Part shown: positions 62,201 through 64,000 of the stretch, piece by piece
How positions within the stretch are numbered: the stretch's first letter is position 1
Layout: every line of letters starts with the position of its first letter
Assembly: GCA_947627875.1 (NCBI GenBank)
Contig: CANQXS010000001.1
Span: forward strand, 1 to 64,000
DNA: 64,000 nucleotides
Direction of reading: 5' to 3'
Source: an uncultured Clostridia bacterium
GTDB taxonomy: Bacteria; Bacillota; Clostridia; Oscillospirales; Ruminococcaceae
Position numbers and translations under genes: made by a program
Notes under the pieces: model-generated
Database searches by the model: none
The model's input: only the letters and a program-made list of their open reading frames with translations
What the model was told of the DNA's origin: nothing

Positions 62201-63664
62201 ATGAAAACAATAGATATTTTCAGCTTTGCCCTGACCAACTTCCTCCGCCGAAAGGCAAGAAGCGCCCTCACTGTTCTCGGAGTTATCATCGGCACCGCGG
62301 CGGTAGTTATAATGCTGTCGATAGGTATCGGAATGAACAAGGGCTTCGAGGATCAGGTGAGCTCCTGGGGCGATCTTAAAACGATACGCGTTTACCCCTA
62401 TACCGGTCAATTTAACGAAGAGACCGGCGAATACGAGATGCCCGACGAGACCGAGCCTCTCGACGATATAACCGTCCAGAGGTTCCGCGACGAGCTTGAG
62501 CATGTCAAGGCGGTGTCTCCTACCGACTGGGGCTGGAGCTATATGGTAAAAGACAATAAAGAGAGGAACGACGCCGGAAGCATAAGCCTTCTCGACGCCT
62601 CGGCTATGGCTGATATGGGCTACGAAGCCGTTTACGGAAGGCTCCTTGACGAGCGCGACGTCGGCACCACCAACTTCGTTATGGCTTATAACGTTCCGTT
62701 CAACTTCTATAACGTAAGAACGGAAGACCCGAAGTATGGCGAATACGCCAAAGCCGACGAAGAATTTCCCTTCGACCCTTTAAGCGATAAGGTGAAGTAT
62801 GCCTTTACCTGGTATTACGGCTATCTTCGTCAGGCGGTCGACACCACAAAGCCGCGAATCGTCCCCGAAGAAGCGAAGTGCGTAGGCGTTCTTGTTCAGA
62901 ACGAGACCAATATAAAGAACTACGGCTATGATAACGACTGCGATATCTATATGGATATCAACGGCTACTACGCTATGCAGGAGCGCCTCCAAAAGAATCA
63001 GAACAAGTATTACGGCACCGAGAATGAAGTCGGCATATCCATAGGCGGCTCGTCCTATTACGTCAACGGTCAGCAGGTAAACTTTGCCGACGGCAGAGAA
63101 AATAAATACAACTCCGTTATAGTAATAGTCGACGACGTAGACCATGTAAGAGACGTCTCTAAAACGCTTATAGATATGGGCTTTGAGACGAGCAGCGCTA
63201 TGGACTCGCTCGACAGAATGCAGGAGCAGACCAAGTTCCTGCGCTCTATCCTCGGCGCGATAGGCGCTGTGGCGTTCTTCGTTGCGGCTATATCAATAGC
63301 CAACACGATGGTAATGTCGATCTACGAGCGCACCCGCGAGATAGGCATTATGAAGGTCATAGGCTGCAAGCTCAAGGATATAAGAGGAATGTTCCTCGTT
63401 GAGGCGGCTATAATAGGAATAGTCGGCGGAGCGCTGGGCGTTGCGTTCAGCTACGGGATATCGGCGCTCGTAAACAAGCTTGCCGCCGGCGGAGGAATGG
63501 AAGCCTTCGGAATTTACTCCTCCGATTCGGCGCTCTCGATAATCCCGCCCTGGCTCGACATTGCGGCGCTCGTCCTCGCAACTGCGGTCGGCGTTATATC
63601 GGGGCTCTATCCCGCTATAAGGGCGACAAGGCTCTCGGCTCTTGAAGCTATCAAGAACGAATAG
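62201..63664 (+). CDS. MacB/FtsX-type ABC permease
   Basis: This 487-residue permease has the MacB layout: one N-terminal helix (SALTVLGVIIGTAAVVIMLS), a large ~300-residue extracellular domain, and three C-terminal helices with RTREIGIMKVIGCKLKDIRG and GVISGLYPAIRATRLSALEA. The extracellular domain is larger than usual in Gram-positive YknZ, with a TyrTyrGly-rich middle. It is the last gene of the operon 40 bases after the exoprotein. Confidence 0.92.
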   Translation: MKTIDIFSFALTNFLRRKARSALTVLGVIIGTAAVVIMLSIGIGMNKGFEDQVSSWGDLKTIRVYPYTGQFNEETGEYEMPDETEPLDDITVQRFRDELEHVKAVSPTDWGWSYMVKDNKERNDAGSISLLDASAMADMGYEAVYGRLLDERDVGTTNFVMAYNVPFNFYNVRTEDPKYGEYAKADEEFPFDPLSDKVKYAFTWYYGYLRQAVDTTKPRIVPEEAKCVGVLVQNETNIKNYGYDNDCDIYMDINGYYAMQERLQKNQNKYYGTENEVGISIGGSSYYVNGQQVNFADGRENKYNSVIVIVDDVDHVRDVSKTLIDMGFETSSAMDSLDRMQEQTKFLRSILGAIGAVAFFVAAISIANTMVMSIYERTREIGIMKVIGCKLKDIRGMFLVEAAIIGIVGGALGVAFSYGISALVNKLAAGGGMEAFGIYSSDSALSIIPPWLDIAALVLATAVGVISGLYPAIRATRLSALEAIKNE

Positions 63665-63714
63665 AGCGGTTTAAACAGCTATCAGGGTTTTTCATTACTT
63701 TTTTCCTTTTCTTG

Positions 63715-63752
63715 AAAGCGCGGCTCCCTTTAAAAGGGGGCTGCGCTTTTTA
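63715..63752 (+). terminator. Intrinsic terminator of the ABC operon
   Basis: AAAGCGCGGCTCCC and GGGGGCTGCGCTTTTT form a stem with a T run. The following bases to 63,959 show nothing that I recognise. Confidence 0.8.
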
Positions 63753-63959
63753 TAGAAAAACAAATGCGCCCGCCGAATTTTCCCCGCAGCAAGGCGGCAA
63801 GCGCTTTGAAAAAGTCAAATCAATATGAGCATATACCTAACGAATCGCCTAAAAGCTCCTTACCGCCTGTCATAACGCCCACTCGGCGGCAAAAACGGTG
63901 TTGAAAACTATTGAAATAAACCATTTCGCCGATTTTGCCCGCCTTTTCAAAAAAACCTC

Positions 63960-63988
63960 TTGACTTTACGGCTTTAACGGCGTACAAT
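63960..63988 (+). promoter_or_regulatory. Sigma-A promoter reading out of the window
   Basis: TTGACT and TACAAT are spaced by 17 bases. It probably drives a rightward gene that starts beyond 64,000. Confidence 0.7.
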
Positions 63989-64000
63989 ATAAAATAATAA

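Overview
The window looks like the genome of an anaerobic, spore-forming-lineage clostridium, most likely an uncultured gut or rumen member of the Oscillospiraceae/Ruminococcaceae. Supporting signs are an F-type ATP synthase operon with sodium-type c-subunit residues, a DapL-type lysine pathway under a lysine riboswitch, a ferredoxin-thioredoxin-reductase-like protein beside thioredoxin, a SpoIIID remnant, many lipoproteins and glycosidases, and sigma-A promoters of near-uniform 17-base spacing. No rRNA, tRNA or CRISPR was seen.

Positions 1-12,200 are an AT-rich accessory island, largely a graveyard of mobile and defence genes. It carries an Rpn-family nuclease gene with an internal start preceded by a perfect Shine-Dalgarno and at least two extra tandem copies of the internal (antitoxin-like) segment. 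It also has an AAA ATPase, RhuM, a RES-domain toxin candidate with a 58-residue partner, an HTH/Doc pair, and an MntA/HepT pair whose HepT is frameshifted. Broken genes include a 5'-truncated UvrD-type helicase, an internally deleted mobile-element ATPase, a KilA-N stub, a type IIG restriction remnant and a serine-recombinase stub. A ~110-bp repeat, a terminator-like hairpin plus the 3' end of a spoIIID-like gene, punctuates the island four times.

Positions 12,200-32,050 hold carbohydrate genes: a GH5-like lipoprotein, a GH43-like beta-propeller protein, a cytoplasmic heparinase II/III - GH88 - DUF2264 (frameshifted) - GH29 group and a GH10 xylanase lipoprotein. Between them lie two MATE transporters, hemW, an RND/MacA-type adaptor lipoprotein and a large lipoprotein of unknown function.

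Positions 32,200-45,400 are core metabolism: atpI-B-E-F-H-A-G-D-C, then the convergent ftr-like/membrane protein/trxA operon, then riboswitch-dapA-lysA-dapF-dapL-FNT channel. A cluster of six perfect hairpins (45.4-45.6 kb) follows.

Positions 45,600-64,000 contain pspC, a leftward operon (membrane protein, 2-hydroxyacid dehydrogenase, proB, GNAT, proA, membrane protein), an AzgA-type purine permease, uxaC overlapping a K+ channel gene, a NagZ-like GH3, a HAD phosphatase, an MFS transporter, and an ABC ATPase / CARDB-like giant exoprotein / MacB-type permease operon. The adaptor expected for such an ABC system may be the orphan lipoprotein at 27.5 kb. The most novel candidates are the Rpn tail array, the hairpin/spoIIID cassette repeat, the ABC operon with its unusual exoprotein, and the two-carboxylate c-subunit.
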